A program made the position numbers and the translations under genes. Of a DNA stretch of 64,000 nucleotides, positions 17,561 to 26,266 are shown piece by piece; within the stretch, counting starts at the first letter, position 1; each line of letters opens with the position of its first letter. Below the pieces are notes generated by a model. It made no database searches and had not been told where the DNA came from. It saw only the letters and a program-made list of their open reading frames with translations. The stretch lies in IMG/VR virus record IMGVR_UViG_3300046780_000888, positions 1 through 64,000 of that record, one strand, 5' to 3'. This stretch comes from a virus.

Positions 17561-18673
17561 ATGCGTTACGACATCGACTCGTTGATGCACGAGGACGAGA
17601 AATTCGTCCTGCTCTCAGACGCGGCGCAAGCGTTGTGGACGCTTCTATTGACCGGACCACAGCGGCGGCGGCTCCCTGGTTTGCAGTACACCACGCTCGC
17701 CCAGCTTGCTGGGATCCGACGACGCTCACCAGAGCTCGTGAAAGAAGCGCTGCACGAACTCGTCGAGGCGGGGATGCTCAAACACGACGAGAAAGCGCGC
17801 GTCATCCTCCTTCCGAATCAGCCCTTCTACAACCAAACGCCCAACGGCAACATCATCCGCGGTTGGTTCACTGATTGGCGCGGGATCCCTGAGTCACCAC
17901 TGAAACAGGAGTTCGTTCAGCTACTCCTCCAGGCCATCGATTTTAAGTCCCCCAAGGGGTCCAGCGACCGCATCCAGGCATGGGCCGAGACCTTCGGTGC
18001 CATCGGAACCCGACCCAAGAAGGGGGTCACACCGAGCCAGAGCCCCGGGGGCGAACCCCCACAATCCGGCCCGGTTGCTGAGGAAGGGTTCCCCCCGTCA
18101 CGGGTAACTGTTCCCCCCCTAAAAACACCCCCAAAAACACCCCCTTTAACCCTTACCCAAAAAACAGGGAACGGTTCCAGCCGTCCGCCGCCTAATAATA
18201 GCAGCCAAGTGCCTGCAACTAGCGACGAAATCTCGTCACTGCTTCCTTCTCTTGGATTGGGGGCTGAGCAACAACGACTGAAAGGGTTGGGGAACCCTTT
18301 GGATCTGGATCTGGATCTGGATCGTAGTAGTATGGACTCTGGATCTGATCTGAAATCTGGATCTGATCCGAGAGGGGGTGCAGGGGGAGAGGGCGCGGGC
18401 CGGATTCCGTGCCCAGTGAAACTTTGGGACCTGATGCCGGAGCCGACGAAGGCCTCGCTCGACACGAGCCTGATCCCTCGCGCCGCGCAGGAGTTTTTAT
18501 GCAAGGGCTTCACGGCTCGGTTCGCCGGGCGCTTGGAACACGAACGCTCGTTCAACGAGTGGGTCTCGAGTGCCGTACGCGCGATTCAGTACGACTATCA
18601 CGATCCGAAGAAGCGACCACCCGTATTGCCAGAGAAACCGAAGCCGCTGAAGTTTAGAAAGTGGGACGATTGA
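17561..18673 (+). CDS. Replication initiator, lambda O / DnaD-like arrangement
   Basis: 370 residues. The N-terminal ~110 form a winged-helix domain (LQYTTLAQLAGIRRRSPELV; KEALHELVEAGMLKHDEKAR). A long low-complexity linker (~140-290) is rich in Pro, Ser and Asp (DLDLDLDRSS). A C-terminal domain (RAAQEFLCKGFTARFAGRLE) follows and is expected to contact the helicase loader. It precedes DnaC- and DnaB-like genes and overlaps the loader gene by 13 bases, the classic O-P-helicase order. The linker DNA carries iteron-like repeats. Confidence 0.65.
   Translation: MRYDIDSLMHEDEKFVLLSDAAQALWTLLLTGPQRRRLPGLQYTTLAQLAGIRRRSPELVKEALHELVEAGMLKHDEKARVILLPNQPFYNQTPNGNIIRGWFTDWRGIPESPLKQEFVQLLLQAIDFKSPKGSSDRIQAWAETFGAIGTRPKKGVTPSQSPGGEPPQSGPVAEEGFPPSRVTVPPLKTPPKTPPLTLTQKTGNGSSRPPPNNSSQVPATSDEISSLLPSLGLGAEQQRLKGLGNPLDLDLDLDRSSMDSGSDLKSGSDPRGGAGGEGAGRIPCPVKLWDLMPEPTKASLDTSLIPRAAQEFLCKGFTARFAGRLEHERSFNEWVSSAVRAIQYDYHDPKKRPPVLPEKPKPLKFRKWDD
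18115..18370 (+). other. Candidate replication origin inside the initiator gene
   Basis: 18115-18185 is a skewed A/C tract (AAAAACACCCCC-like units) that stands out from the GC-rich surroundings and could be the unwinding element. 18301-18370 holds seven GGATC(T/C/G) hexamers, the first four in perfect 6-bp tandem and the rest spaced to 18368. Iterons plus an easily melted tract within the initiator gene mirror lambda ori within gene O. Confidence 0.5.
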
Positions 18674-19611
18674 AAACTCTAGGCGACGTCGCACGGAACC
18701 TCGAAGAAGATCTTCGGCACTTCACCGAGAAGCGTGAAGCGGACGTCACAGAACGCGCTCGAGGTAGAACGATCAGAAAATTCCTGATCGAAGAACACGG
18801 TGAAGCGCTCACGAAGTTGCTTCCCAAAAACTTCACGTTCGACGACTACATCACGAAGACGAACGAAGGAACGATCGCCACAGCGAAGCAGCGACTCGCG
18901 CTCTGTGCGACATGTCCGCCGCACGGTGGGGGGTGTGCATCCGAGTACGAACAGCTTCGCGGTCGCGCGCCATGCTGGACGAAAGAACGCGGACTGCACA
19001 TGGACTGGTGCGAGCGGTGGCGCGGATATCTCGTGCGCGAGAAACTAAAAATTATCGGTGTCGGCGACGTCATGCTCGGCTCGCGCTTCGAGACGTACGT
19101 GCCGGTGACACCGAAGCAGCAGAACGCACTCGAACGATGCAAGAAGTACGCAGCGGAGTTTCGGCGGCAGACGACGCGGAGTAATTTGCTACTCACAGGC
19201 CCAAGCTACGGCGTCGGGAAAACACACCTGGCCATTTCGGTGGTCGCAGCCCTGCTCTCGGCGCATCGTCTCCGCACGGCGTACTTCGCGTACGTCCCCG
19301 AGTTCTTCGAGCGCGTCCGGCGTTCGTACGACGATCCGAGTGAGAGGAACTGGCTCGACCGAGCGTGCACGACGGATCTTCTGGTGCTCGATGATCTCGC
19401 GGCGCAGCGAACAACCGACTGGGTGCGCGAGCAGATGAACCTGATCTCGAACGCTCGCTGGAGCAACGGGCGCCCGACGATCGTCACGACGAACGCGGAC
19501 GAAACCGGCGAGGAGCTCACGCTCACGCTCGGGCAGCGTGCGACGAGTCGGTTCTTTGGAAACGCATACGCCGTCGATGTCGATGGCGAAGACAAGCGAC
19601 AGGTTACGTGA
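18661..19611 (+). CDS. DnaC-like helicase loader (AAA+ ATPase)
   Basis: 316 residues, GTG start. Walker A is GPSYGVGKT at 180-188 and Walker B LLVLDDLA near 240; IVTTNAD matches the sensor I region and RFFGNA the arginine-finger end, as in DnaC/IstB proteins. A Cys-rich segment at 82-117 (CATCPPHGGGC ... CWTK ... DWCERW) probably binds zinc and is unusual for DnaC. It loads the adjacent DnaB helicase. Confidence 0.85.
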   Translation: MGRLKTLGDVARNLEEDLRHFTEKREADVTERARGRTIRKFLIEEHGEALTKLLPKNFTFDDYITKTNEGTIATAKQRLALCATCPPHGGGCASEYEQLRGRAPCWTKERGLHMDWCERWRGYLVREKLKIIGVGDVMLGSRFETYVPVTPKQQNALERCKKYAAEFRRQTTRSNLLLTGPSYGVGKTHLAISVVAALLSAHRLRTAYFAYVPEFFERVRRSYDDPSERNWLDRACTTDLLVLDDLAAQRTTDWVREQMNLISNARWSNGRPTIVTTNADETGEELTLTLGQRATSRFFGNAYAVDVDGEDKRQVT

Positions 19612-21029
19612 TGGCCGAAGTCGTTCGGATCCACGAACAGCCGCCCCCGTGCGACCTCGACGCCGAGGGCGCGATGCTGTCGGCGATCCTGAACGACCAG
19701 ACGAAGTACGACGACGTAATCTCCGTCGCTCACCCGGAGATGTGTTACTCGGATGCGAACCGACGCGTCTTCGACGCCATCGCGGAACTCCGGGAAGCAG
19801 GGAAACCGCTCGACGTCGTGACCGTTGCGCACACGCTTAACGCAGCCGGGCGTCTCGCGCAGATCGGCGGCACGCAGTACCTCGCGCAGCTCATCGACGC
19901 AGTTCCGCACGTCGCGAACGTCGTGGAGTACGCGACGATTGTGCGGGAGCAGTGGCGGCTCCGGCAGGCGATGGCGCGAGCACAGGTCGTCATCGCGACG
20001 ATCCGAGCGGGCAAGATAGCGAGCGATGACGTGCAAGCGGTGCTCGAGGAAGCGGAGACCGCGTTCGGGCTCATTGCGCACCAGCAGCAATCGAAATTCC
20101 TGGTGCCGATCAAAGAGTCACTCGACGAGGCGTGCCAGGCCCTCCGGTTGATGATCGAGCGCGGTGAAACGATCACCGGCACTCCGATTCTCTTCAAGCC
20201 GCTCGACGAAGCGATGAGCGGACTTCACGAGGGCGATCTGTACATCGTCGCGGGACGCCCCGGGATGGGCAAGACGGCGTTCGCGATGGGCATTGGAGAG
20301 AACGTTGCGAAGCAAGACGAGGGCGTTGCGGTGTTCTCGCTCGAGATGCCGGACTCACAGCTGGTGACGCGCATGCTGGCGTCGCACACGAGGATCGACG
20401 TCACGACGTTTCGCAAACCTCGCGAGCTCGCTGATAAGTGGGCCGAGATCGTGGTCGCGCTCGGCGAGATGGAAAAACTTCCGATATGGATCGATGACAC
20501 GGGCGGGATCTCTATTTCGGAAATTCGTGCCCGCGTACGAAAGTTGAAATCCGACATCGCGCACAATCGAGTGGGCGACGTGAAGTGCAAGCGCCTCCGG
20601 CTCGTCATCGTCGACTACATGCAGCTCGTCTCGGGGACGCGGGGCAACAATCAGAATCGAGAGCAGGAGATCGCGTTCATCTCGCGTTCGTTGAAGTTGC
20701 TCGCGAAGCAAGAGAGCGTCGCCGTGATCGCGCTCTCGCAACTGAATCGAAACACCGAGAGTCGGAAGGGCACGGACAAGCGCCCGCAGCTGGCGGACTT
20801 GCGCGAGTCGGGCGCGATCGAGCAAGACGCGGACGCGGTTTTGTTCGTGTATCGCCCGTCGTTGTACTCGGACGAACCGGAGTTCGAGGGCATCGCCGAG
20901 ATCATCATCGGCAAGCAGCGGCAGGGTCCGACGGGGATCCATCGGCTCGCCTTCGAGGACAAATGCGTGCGATTTAGCCTGCTAGAACGCAACGAGTTTG
21001 ACGAGTACGACGGATTCGAGGATAAATAA
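19611..21029 (+). CDS. dnaB: Replicative DNA helicase DnaB
   Basis: 472 residues. The N-terminal domain carries DLDAEGAMLSAIL. The RecA-like domain has Walker A GRPGMGKT at 215-222, FSLEMP at 242-247, Walker B LVIVDYMQLV, IALSQLNR and the conserved region QLADLRESGAIEQDADAV. Full length for the family. An in-frame GTG 3 bases upstream (19608) is an alternative. It unwinds the fork and recruits primase, which must come from the host, since none is seen here. Confidence 0.95.
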   Translation: MAEVVRIHEQPPPCDLDAEGAMLSAILNDQTKYDDVISVAHPEMCYSDANRRVFDAIAELREAGKPLDVVTVAHTLNAAGRLAQIGGTQYLAQLIDAVPHVANVVEYATIVREQWRLRQAMARAQVVIATIRAGKIASDDVQAVLEEAETAFGLIAHQQQSKFLVPIKESLDEACQALRLMIERGETITGTPILFKPLDEAMSGLHEGDLYIVAGRPGMGKTAFAMGIGENVAKQDEGVAVFSLEMPDSQLVTRMLASHTRIDVTTFRKPRELADKWAEIVVALGEMEKLPIWIDDTGGISISEIRARVRKLKSDIAHNRVGDVKCKRLRLVIVDYMQLVSGTRGNNQNREQEIAFISRSLKLLAKQESVAVIALSQLNRNTESRKGTDKRPQLADLRESGAIEQDADAVLFVYRPSLYSDEPEFEGIAEIIIGKQRQGPTGIHRLAFEDKCVRFSLLERNEFDEYDGFEDK

Positions 21030-21046
21030 CTCCTCCGGTACCGCCG

Positions 21047-22774
21047 ATGCCCAAGCGCGCTCCCGACCTCGACGACATCACGCTGTACGACCTGGCGCCG
21101 CAGTTCCAGGAGCGAATGCTCAAGTGGCTCTCGAAGAACGCGACGGCGATCGAGATCAGCGTCGAGCCTGACGGATCGTTTCATGTCGCGGGTGGCGCAT
21201 CGGAGGCGCGCAGTGCGCTGCTCGAGGAAGCTCTCAACGGCGTCATGCATTCACGCGCCGACCTCGGGTTGCTGGATCCAGAGTTCCAGACTCGCGTACT
21301 CGAATTTCTCACGGAGTACTCCGCTGCGATTCTCGTGTCGGCTGCGGACACTCCGGACGGTCCTGGTTTTCAGGTGGCGGTGCTGAGCGACGACGCGGAG
21401 GGGAAAGACGCAGACGTCGACTTCGAGATCGCACTCGTGCTTGCCGAAGAAAAATTCCTGACCGCGTTGCCGTCGAGTCGATTGCCGGCCGAAGAGCGCG
21501 CATCGCTCGAACATGCGCTTGTGCCGCCGGCGCAGCGCGAGGAAGAAGCCGAGGAACGACACGAGCGACTACGGCGAGCGCTGATGGAACCGCGAGCGGA
21601 GCTCGAGGCGAATCGCCAGCACGTCACCTATGCGCGTTGGCGCACGGAGATCGACGAGGGGCTGCGCGTCCGAGGTATGAGCGTCGCGGACGCGCCCGAG
21701 GAGTACTGGCGCACGTTGTATCTTGCCGGCTTCAGTCCGTCGGCTGCGGGGAACGAATTCACGTCGCAGTCTACCCCCGGTGCTTGGCTCACGGAGAACC
21801 GAGCGTCGCTCGACGCTAATCACCAGCCCGTCGGATATGCGCGTTGGCACATAACGATCGACGAAACGCTTCGATCGCGCGGTATGAGCGTCTCGGAGGC
21901 GTCGCCGGAGTATTGGCGGACGTTGTATCTCGCCGGTTTCAGTCCGTCGGATGCGGTGAAAGAGTTCACGTCGCAGACCTCGAGCGCGACCGGTGATTTT
22001 CGCGCCGCGTGGCTCACGAGGAACCGAGCGAGCGACGAAAAACGCATTCGTGTAGCCTACGAAGTTGTCACGCCGGAGAGTGCCGGGGCGGGCGATGCGG
22101 AGGACCGCGGATGGGTGGACGAAGAAGGCATCGAGGTCGATGATCTCGTGGAAGCCGCGCGATTGATTCAGCACGACGTGGGAACCCCGGAGCCGTCGAG
22201 TTCGCAGTTTCACAAGGGCGTCTGGTACACCGGGCTTTACAACGAAGACTACCGCTCCGGCGCGGACACGTTTCGTTCGTACCACCCGTACGGATTCACC
22301 GAGGCGGAAGAGCGAGAGCTCTACGGGATTCTGACCAACTACCGAGGCATTCACCGGCGACGCAATGGCGAGCGTCCGCCGCCGCCTCCGCGGCCTCGGC
22401 ATACCGACACGCTCCGGCACGTTCGTCGGATGGTGCGCGAGCACGACAAGCCGTTCGACCCTGAGGCGCCGCGAGAGCACTATGCGCGGTCACATCACTT
22501 CGCTGTCAATCACCATGACCTCGTTGGATTCAACGAGTGGCGCGGAGTCCTCGAGTACGCCGAAACCGGCGGGCCCTTGTACTACCAGGCCCCCCTCGAT
22601 CGCGGGCCAGAGTTGCTACGACCCGGAAAGAACGAGCCGTACTCCTACGAAGTGCGAGCGCGCACGATTCGGATCTGGCCTCCCGGATCGGTCGGGCGTG
22701 GACGCAACCGAACGAGCGACGCATTCACCGCCGATGCGGGGCACCTCGAGCGGTTCTCTCGACCGGGGCACTAG
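21047..22774 (+). CDS. Unknown protein with internal tandem repeat
   Basis: 575 residues. Two ~75-residue repeats lie at about 195-345: each reads (T/G)YARW...ID...LR(V/S)RGMSV, then EYWRTLYLAGFSPS, then a Trp-Leu-Thr segment. Two diverged beta-alpha units precede them (LAPQFQERMLKWLSKNATAI; LDPEFQTRVLEFLTEYSAAI), so the whole N-terminal half looks built by duplication. The C-terminal half is His- and Arg-rich. No family recognised. It follows dnaB by 17 bases. Confidence 0.65.
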   Translation: MPKRAPDLDDITLYDLAPQFQERMLKWLSKNATAIEISVEPDGSFHVAGGASEARSALLEEALNGVMHSRADLGLLDPEFQTRVLEFLTEYSAAILVSAADTPDGPGFQVAVLSDDAEGKDADVDFEIALVLAEEKFLTALPSSRLPAEERASLEHALVPPAQREEEAEERHERLRRALMEPRAELEANRQHVTYARWRTEIDEGLRVRGMSVADAPEEYWRTLYLAGFSPSAAGNEFTSQSTPGAWLTENRASLDANHQPVGYARWHITIDETLRSRGMSVSEASPEYWRTLYLAGFSPSDAVKEFTSQTSSATGDFRAAWLTRNRASDEKRIRVAYEVVTPESAGAGDAEDRGWVDEEGIEVDDLVEAARLIQHDVGTPEPSSSQFHKGVWYTGLYNEDYRSGADTFRSYHPYGFTEAEERELYGILTNYRGIHRRRNGERPPPPPRPRHTDTLRHVRRMVREHDKPFDPEAPREHYARSHHFAVNHHDLVGFNEWRGVLEYAETGGPLYYQAPLDRGPELLRPGKNEPYSYEVRARTIRIWPPGSVGRGRNRTSDAFTADAGHLERFSRPGH

Positions 22775-22776
22775 CC

Positions 22777-22995
22777 GTGAGTCTTGAGTTCTGGCAGGTC
22801 GTGTGCCCTGACGGTCTCGTTCGTCACTTCCCGTACGTGAACGACACGGTAGCTCGGTACGACGCGCGGGAGCGAACCAAGCACGGTTGTCGTCTCAGTC
22901 CGAGGATGAACAAGCTCGAGGCTGCGCATCCGCCATGCCCGGGAGGCGAGCACACGATCCGTCCCGTGCCACAGCCGCCCCCCGAGGCCGCGTGA
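22777..22995 (+). CDS. Small Cys-containing hypothetical protein
   Basis: 72 residues, GTG start. EFWQVVCPDGLVRHFPYVND and HPPCPGGEHTIRPVP; the short chain with two Cys could be a minimal zinc site. Overlaps the next gene by a GTGA junction. Confidence 0.5.
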   Translation: MSLEFWQVVCPDGLVRHFPYVNDTVARYDARERTKHGCRLSPRMNKLEAAHPPCPGGEHTIRPVPQPPPEAA

Positions 22996-23822
22996 GAAGA
23001 AGAGCGTGGATCGATGAGCTTCTCACGAAGCGGACGCGCATCGAAACCGCGCTCGGTGCGCCGCTCGGAAAGATGCTCGGGTGCGGACACTTCGGTTGCG
23101 TATTCGAGAGCACGCCGCCGTGGGTCGTGAAGTTTTCGATCGATCCAACGGAGGGGCCCATCTGGTCGAAGATCGTGGGGCTAATCAACGAGGAGGCCTA
23201 TGGCGCACTCGGCTTCCCGGAGATCAAGAGCATCACGCGGTTGACGCCCGACGTGCCGTACGGTGGACGAAAGAAGAAGGTCTGGGCGATCGTGCGCGAG
23301 GGTGTGGAGCCGGTGTACCGGACGAGCGCGGAACTCTACACGGACTTCTCTCGCGCGAAGTTCGGGCTGCCGGTGGGCAGCGGGCGCTTCGACCGGATAG
23401 GCGGTGACTCGCAACTGCCCGAGGACTTTCTGTCTGCGATCTACGGCTTGAGTCTGTACCAAACGTACGCCCGCGCGTGGCACGCGTTCACGTATTCGCC
23501 GCGCCGGTCGAGTGAGTATTCGCGTACGCTTCGCGCGGAGTATCACTCGCGTGATGCGGTCGAGATGAAGATCGAAGGAATCCTGAATCGCGAGTTTCAT
23601 GGGCCTCTCGCTGGCGGCCTTGGCGAGTCGCTCTCGATGCTCGCGTCCAATGGCGTGTACCTGCGGGACGTACATCGCGGCAACATCGGCTGGCACGTCG
23701 CGGCCCCTGGGGACGGCAATGACTGGGACCGCCTCGTGATCTTCGACCCCGGTCACACCCCGACGGGCCCCGCGACGGACATCCCGGAAGCGCTCATCGA
23801 GAACGGTCGCGACCCTCTCTAA
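22992..23822 (+). CDS. Protein-kinase-like protein
   Basis: 276 residues, GTG start. GKMLGCGHFGCVFES (26-40) resembles a kinase glycine-rich loop, followed by WVVKFSI with the VAIK-type Lys. Near the end VYLRDVHRGNIGW matches the HRD catalytic loop (D-x4-N) and RLVIFDPGH the DFG metal site. A large middle lobe is helical. It could phosphorylate host proteins or a small molecule. It closes the first rightward operon just before a new promoter. Confidence 0.6.
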   Translation: MRRRAWIDELLTKRTRIETALGAPLGKMLGCGHFGCVFESTPPWVVKFSIDPTEGPIWSKIVGLINEEAYGALGFPEIKSITRLTPDVPYGGRKKKVWAIVREGVEPVYRTSAELYTDFSRAKFGLPVGSGRFDRIGGDSQLPEDFLSAIYGLSLYQTYARAWHAFTYSPRRSSEYSRTLRAEYHSRDAVEMKIEGILNREFHGPLAGGLGESLSMLASNGVYLRDVHRGNIGWHVAAPGDGNDWDRLVIFDPGHTPTGPATDIPEALIENGRDPL

Positions 23823-23841
23823 AACGCCAGGAAACAGCCCC

Positions 23842-23893
23842 CCGAGAAGTTCTCGGTTGACGAGGTAGCCCGGCTGGCTATCATGGCTAGCCA
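23842..23893 (+). promoter_or_regulatory. Leaderless promoter with two palindromic operators
   Basis: A 15-base palindrome CCGAGAAGTTCTCGG (23842-23856) directly abuts TTGACG (23857-23862). A 16-base spacer follows, then TATCAT (23879-23884) and 9 bases to ATG 23894. A second palindrome TGGCTA...TAGCCA (23875-23893) covers the -10 and the predicted start, within the 21-base sequence shared with 16445-16465. This should be a tightly repressed promoter. Confidence 0.7.
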
Positions 23894-24118
23894 ATGTCGA
23901 AGCCGGCGACGCCAGTGCCCATGCGGGGATGGGGAGAGGTGATCTCTGAATCCGAGAGGGATATTTTGGAGCGACTGGTATTCGCCAAGCCGATCTTCCC
24001 GTCGGCGTGGGACGATCCTGATTGTGCCGCGGATATTCTGCGCTGCGTGAACGCAGGCGTCATGCCGCCGCAGGAATCGATCGACTGGTTCGTTCGTCGG
24101 TTTCGGAGTGAGCCATGA
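23894..24118 (+). CDS. Small protein heading the second early operon
   Basis: 74 residues from the leaderless ATG. Mostly helical and acidic (EVISESERDILERLVFAKPI). Overlaps the MazG-like gene by ATGA. Function unknown; as the first product of a repressed leaderless promoter it may be regulatory. Confidence 0.55.
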   Translation: MSKPATPVPMRGWGEVISESERDILERLVFAKPIFPSAWDDPDCAADILRCVNAGVMPPQESIDWFVRRFRSEP

Positions 24119-24705
24119 TGGGACCACGAGACGAGCGGCAGAGCGCGGTGTATCGATGGGTGGGTGAGACCTTTGGCGTCGCCAACCTCGAGACCCAAGA
24201 GCGGTGCAAGCGCTTCGTTGAGGAAGCAGTCGAGTTGGCGCAGGCGGAGGGGCTCACCGCGGAGGAGGTCTCCGCGATCGTCGCGTACGTCTACTCCAAG
24301 TCCCCGGGGGAGGTGTTCCAGGAAGCGGGAGGAGTTGGGACGACGCTTCTTGCGTACTGCGAAGCGAGGGGTATCTCCGCAGACGACGCAGAGGACACGG
24401 AGTTCCGACGAGTCGTGGAGCTCAACCCGGAGCACTTCAGACGGCGTCACAACATCAAGGCCGCGGCGGGCATCGCGAACACCGCTCCCAGCACTCAATC
24501 GACCAATGGAGTGGTGGTGGAGTTGCGGGACGAAGCTCGCGTCCTGGATCTCACTAAGCAGCTGCTGCCTGATGATGCTGAGGAATTGTATCCGCGCCTG
24601 GCTCTTGTTGTCCATGACGGTGAACTGGGAACGGAGCTCGCGAGGCTTCTCGTGAACGCATATGAAATCGGACGCCGGTCGATGAAGGCGCGGCGCAAGC
24701 GATGA
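24115..24705 (+). CDS. MazG-like nucleotide pyrophosphohydrolase candidate
   Basis: 196 residues. RFVEEAVELAQAEGLTAEEV, then SPGEVFQEAGGVGTTLLAYC and EDTEFRRV, follow the all-alpha NTP-PPase pattern (EEXXE-type Glu cluster and E-x-G-G-V). The last ~75 residues form a separate helical domain. Likely trims non-canonical dNTPs during replication. Confidence 0.6.
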   Translation: MMGPRDERQSAVYRWVGETFGVANLETQERCKRFVEEAVELAQAEGLTAEEVSAIVAYVYSKSPGEVFQEAGGVGTTLLAYCEARGISADDAEDTEFRRVVELNPEHFRRRHNIKAAAGIANTAPSTQSTNGVVVELRDEARVLDLTKQLLPDDAEELYPRLALVVHDGELGTELARLLVNAYEIGRRSMKARRKR

Positions 24706-25226
24706 TCCGAATTGCCATCGGGATCGATCCTGGGATCCGAGCGTTCGGGTTCGGGATCATCAAGCGGGACGCGGAGCAGCGCTGGGTCGCGCATCACGTC
24801 GAGACGGTTCGGTCGCTGCCATCCTTGTCGCTACATGATCGTCTCGCACGAATTTTCAAAGCCGTCGATCTGAAGGTGGTGGAGGCGCTCCAGGAGTGTC
24901 CTTTGGGCGAGGCTATCATCGCTTGTGAGAATCAGGTCGGGGTACAGGAAGGCAAACGCGCCCGCGGCGAGACGAACAAGGACGCCGTCCTGGTGCAGCA
25001 GGTCGTCGGTATGATGCGGGTCATCGCCTTCGACTGCGAGCAGCGGTTCGTCGAGCCGAGCCCTGCGCAGGCGAAGGCTGTGCTGCTTGGGATCAGGCGA
25101 ACCGCGAGCAAGGCGCAGGTGCAGCGCGCGGTGCGCGCAATGGTGAAGGATTGCCCGAAGGTCATGAGCGAGCACGCGAGCGACGCGCTGGCGAACGCGC
25201 TCGCGGGCGCCAGGATGGTGAATTAG
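24702..25226 (+). CDS. RuvC-like Holliday junction resolvase
   Basis: 174 residues, typical RuvC length. IAIGIDPG gives D9, IIACENQVG gives E76 and EHASDALANA gives H158/D161, so all catalytic acidic residues are present. Resolves branched DNA during late replication. ATGA overlap with the MazG-like gene. Confidence 0.85.
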   Translation: MIRIAIGIDPGIRAFGFGIIKRDAEQRWVAHHVETVRSLPSLSLHDRLARIFKAVDLKVVEALQECPLGEAIIACENQVGVQEGKRARGETNKDAVLVQQVVGMMRVIAFDCEQRFVEPSPAQAKAVLLGIRRTASKAQVQRAVRAMVKDCPKVMSEHASDALANALAGARMVN

Positions 25227-25898
25227 ATGATTCCGGTCGACATGCACTATGTCGATGCCTTCAACAGGATCTACTACGGGGACTGGAACGCGCCGGGCGT
25301 GGCGCCGCCGTTCGCGACGCTGACGTGGCGCGGGGTGCGCATTCTGAAGTGCCCGGAAGATCTCTTCATGTATCAGGAGATCGTCCATCACACGAAGCCG
25401 GACTTCATCATCGAGACGGGCGTCGCATTCGGGGGAAGCACGTTGTACCTAGCGGACCTGTGCGCGACGGTTGGTCGCGGCGTCGTGATCGGGATCGATG
25501 TTACGCTGGATCATGTCTCACCGGTGACGTGGGGCAACCAGCGCAAGGTTTTGCTCAGGGGCGACTCGGCGTCGGTTGACACCAAGGGGCGGGTGCTTGC
25601 TCTTCTCACTCCGCAAGACCCGCACGTGCGCGTGATGGTCATTCTGGATTCGGACCATGCGAAGGCGCACGTGCTGAAGGAACTCGAGCTGTATGCGCCC
25701 CTCGTCACCCCTGGCTGCTATCTCATCGTGGAGGACACCAACATTAACGGCCATCCCGTGGCGCCGGGATGGGGGGACGGACCGTACGAGGCCGTAGAGG
25801 AGTTCCTGTCGACGCATCCGGAGTTCGAGCGGGATGCCAACTGCGAACGCTTGCTCGTGACGTTCAACCCGGGCGGGTACCTGCGGAGGAAGCCATGA
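25227..25898 (+). CDS. CmcI/cephalosporin hydroxylase-family SAM enzyme
   Basis: 223 residues. FIIETGVAFGGSTLYLADLC is the SAM loop, VVIGIDV the second strand, VMVILDSDHAKAHVLKELEL and CYLIVEDTNINGHP carry the metal-binding Asp/Glu set of the CmcI family (PF04989). Members are mostly sugar O-methyltransferases in surface glycan clusters. It is odd in a replication operon and may belong with the glycosylation genes at the window ends. Confidence 0.75.
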   Translation: MIPVDMHYVDAFNRIYYGDWNAPGVAPPFATLTWRGVRILKCPEDLFMYQEIVHHTKPDFIIETGVAFGGSTLYLADLCATVGRGVVIGIDVTLDHVSPVTWGNQRKVLLRGDSASVDTKGRVLALLTPQDPHVRVMVILDSDHAKAHVLKELELYAPLVTPGCYLIVEDTNINGHPVAPGWGDGPYEAVEEFLSTHPEFERDANCERLLVTFNPGGYLRRKP

Positions 25899-26266
25899 GG
25901 CGCCGGACAGAGAAGCCTGTCCCGCCTCTCCCTTCGCCCCTTCAGAAGCGCCCGGGCGCCTGGAAGCGCACGCCCGTGACTCCTCCCCTGAAGACCAACG
26001 TGCCCGGGAAGCCGTCGGGCAATCTGGAGCGCTACCTCGTGAGTCACCGTGAGACTCGTGGTGTTCTTGGGGTTGTCTGGGACTACTCGTGGTTCCTGGC
26101 GAGAGAGCGAGCGGCGCAGACCCATACGATCTCTCGCGAACTTCTCTACATCGAGCTGATGCCACTGTTTCCTGATGAGACAGACGGCAGGCTGTCCGGC
26201 AAGCAGATCGCGGAGCGACTCGGTCGGACATTGCACGCAAGCCCGCTCAATGGAAAACCCAAATGA
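25895..26266 (+). CDS. Basic hypothetical protein
   Basis: 123 residues, ATGA start. Pro/Lys-rich N-terminal half (KPVPPLPSPLQKRPGAWKRT), then a helical half ending LSGKQIAERLGRTLHAS that resembles a helix-turn-helix recognition segment. Possibly DNA-binding. Confidence 0.5.
   Translation: MRRRTEKPVPPLPSPLQKRPGAWKRTPVTPPLKTNVPGKPSGNLERYLVSHRETRGVLGVVWDYSWFLARERAAQTHTISRELLYIELMPLFPDETDGRLSGKQIAERLGRTLHASPLNGKPK

Noticed and set aside
18661-21029. Packaging ATPase
   Set aside because: The two P-loop proteins here have clear DnaC and DnaB signatures, so neither can be taken as a genome-packaging enzyme.
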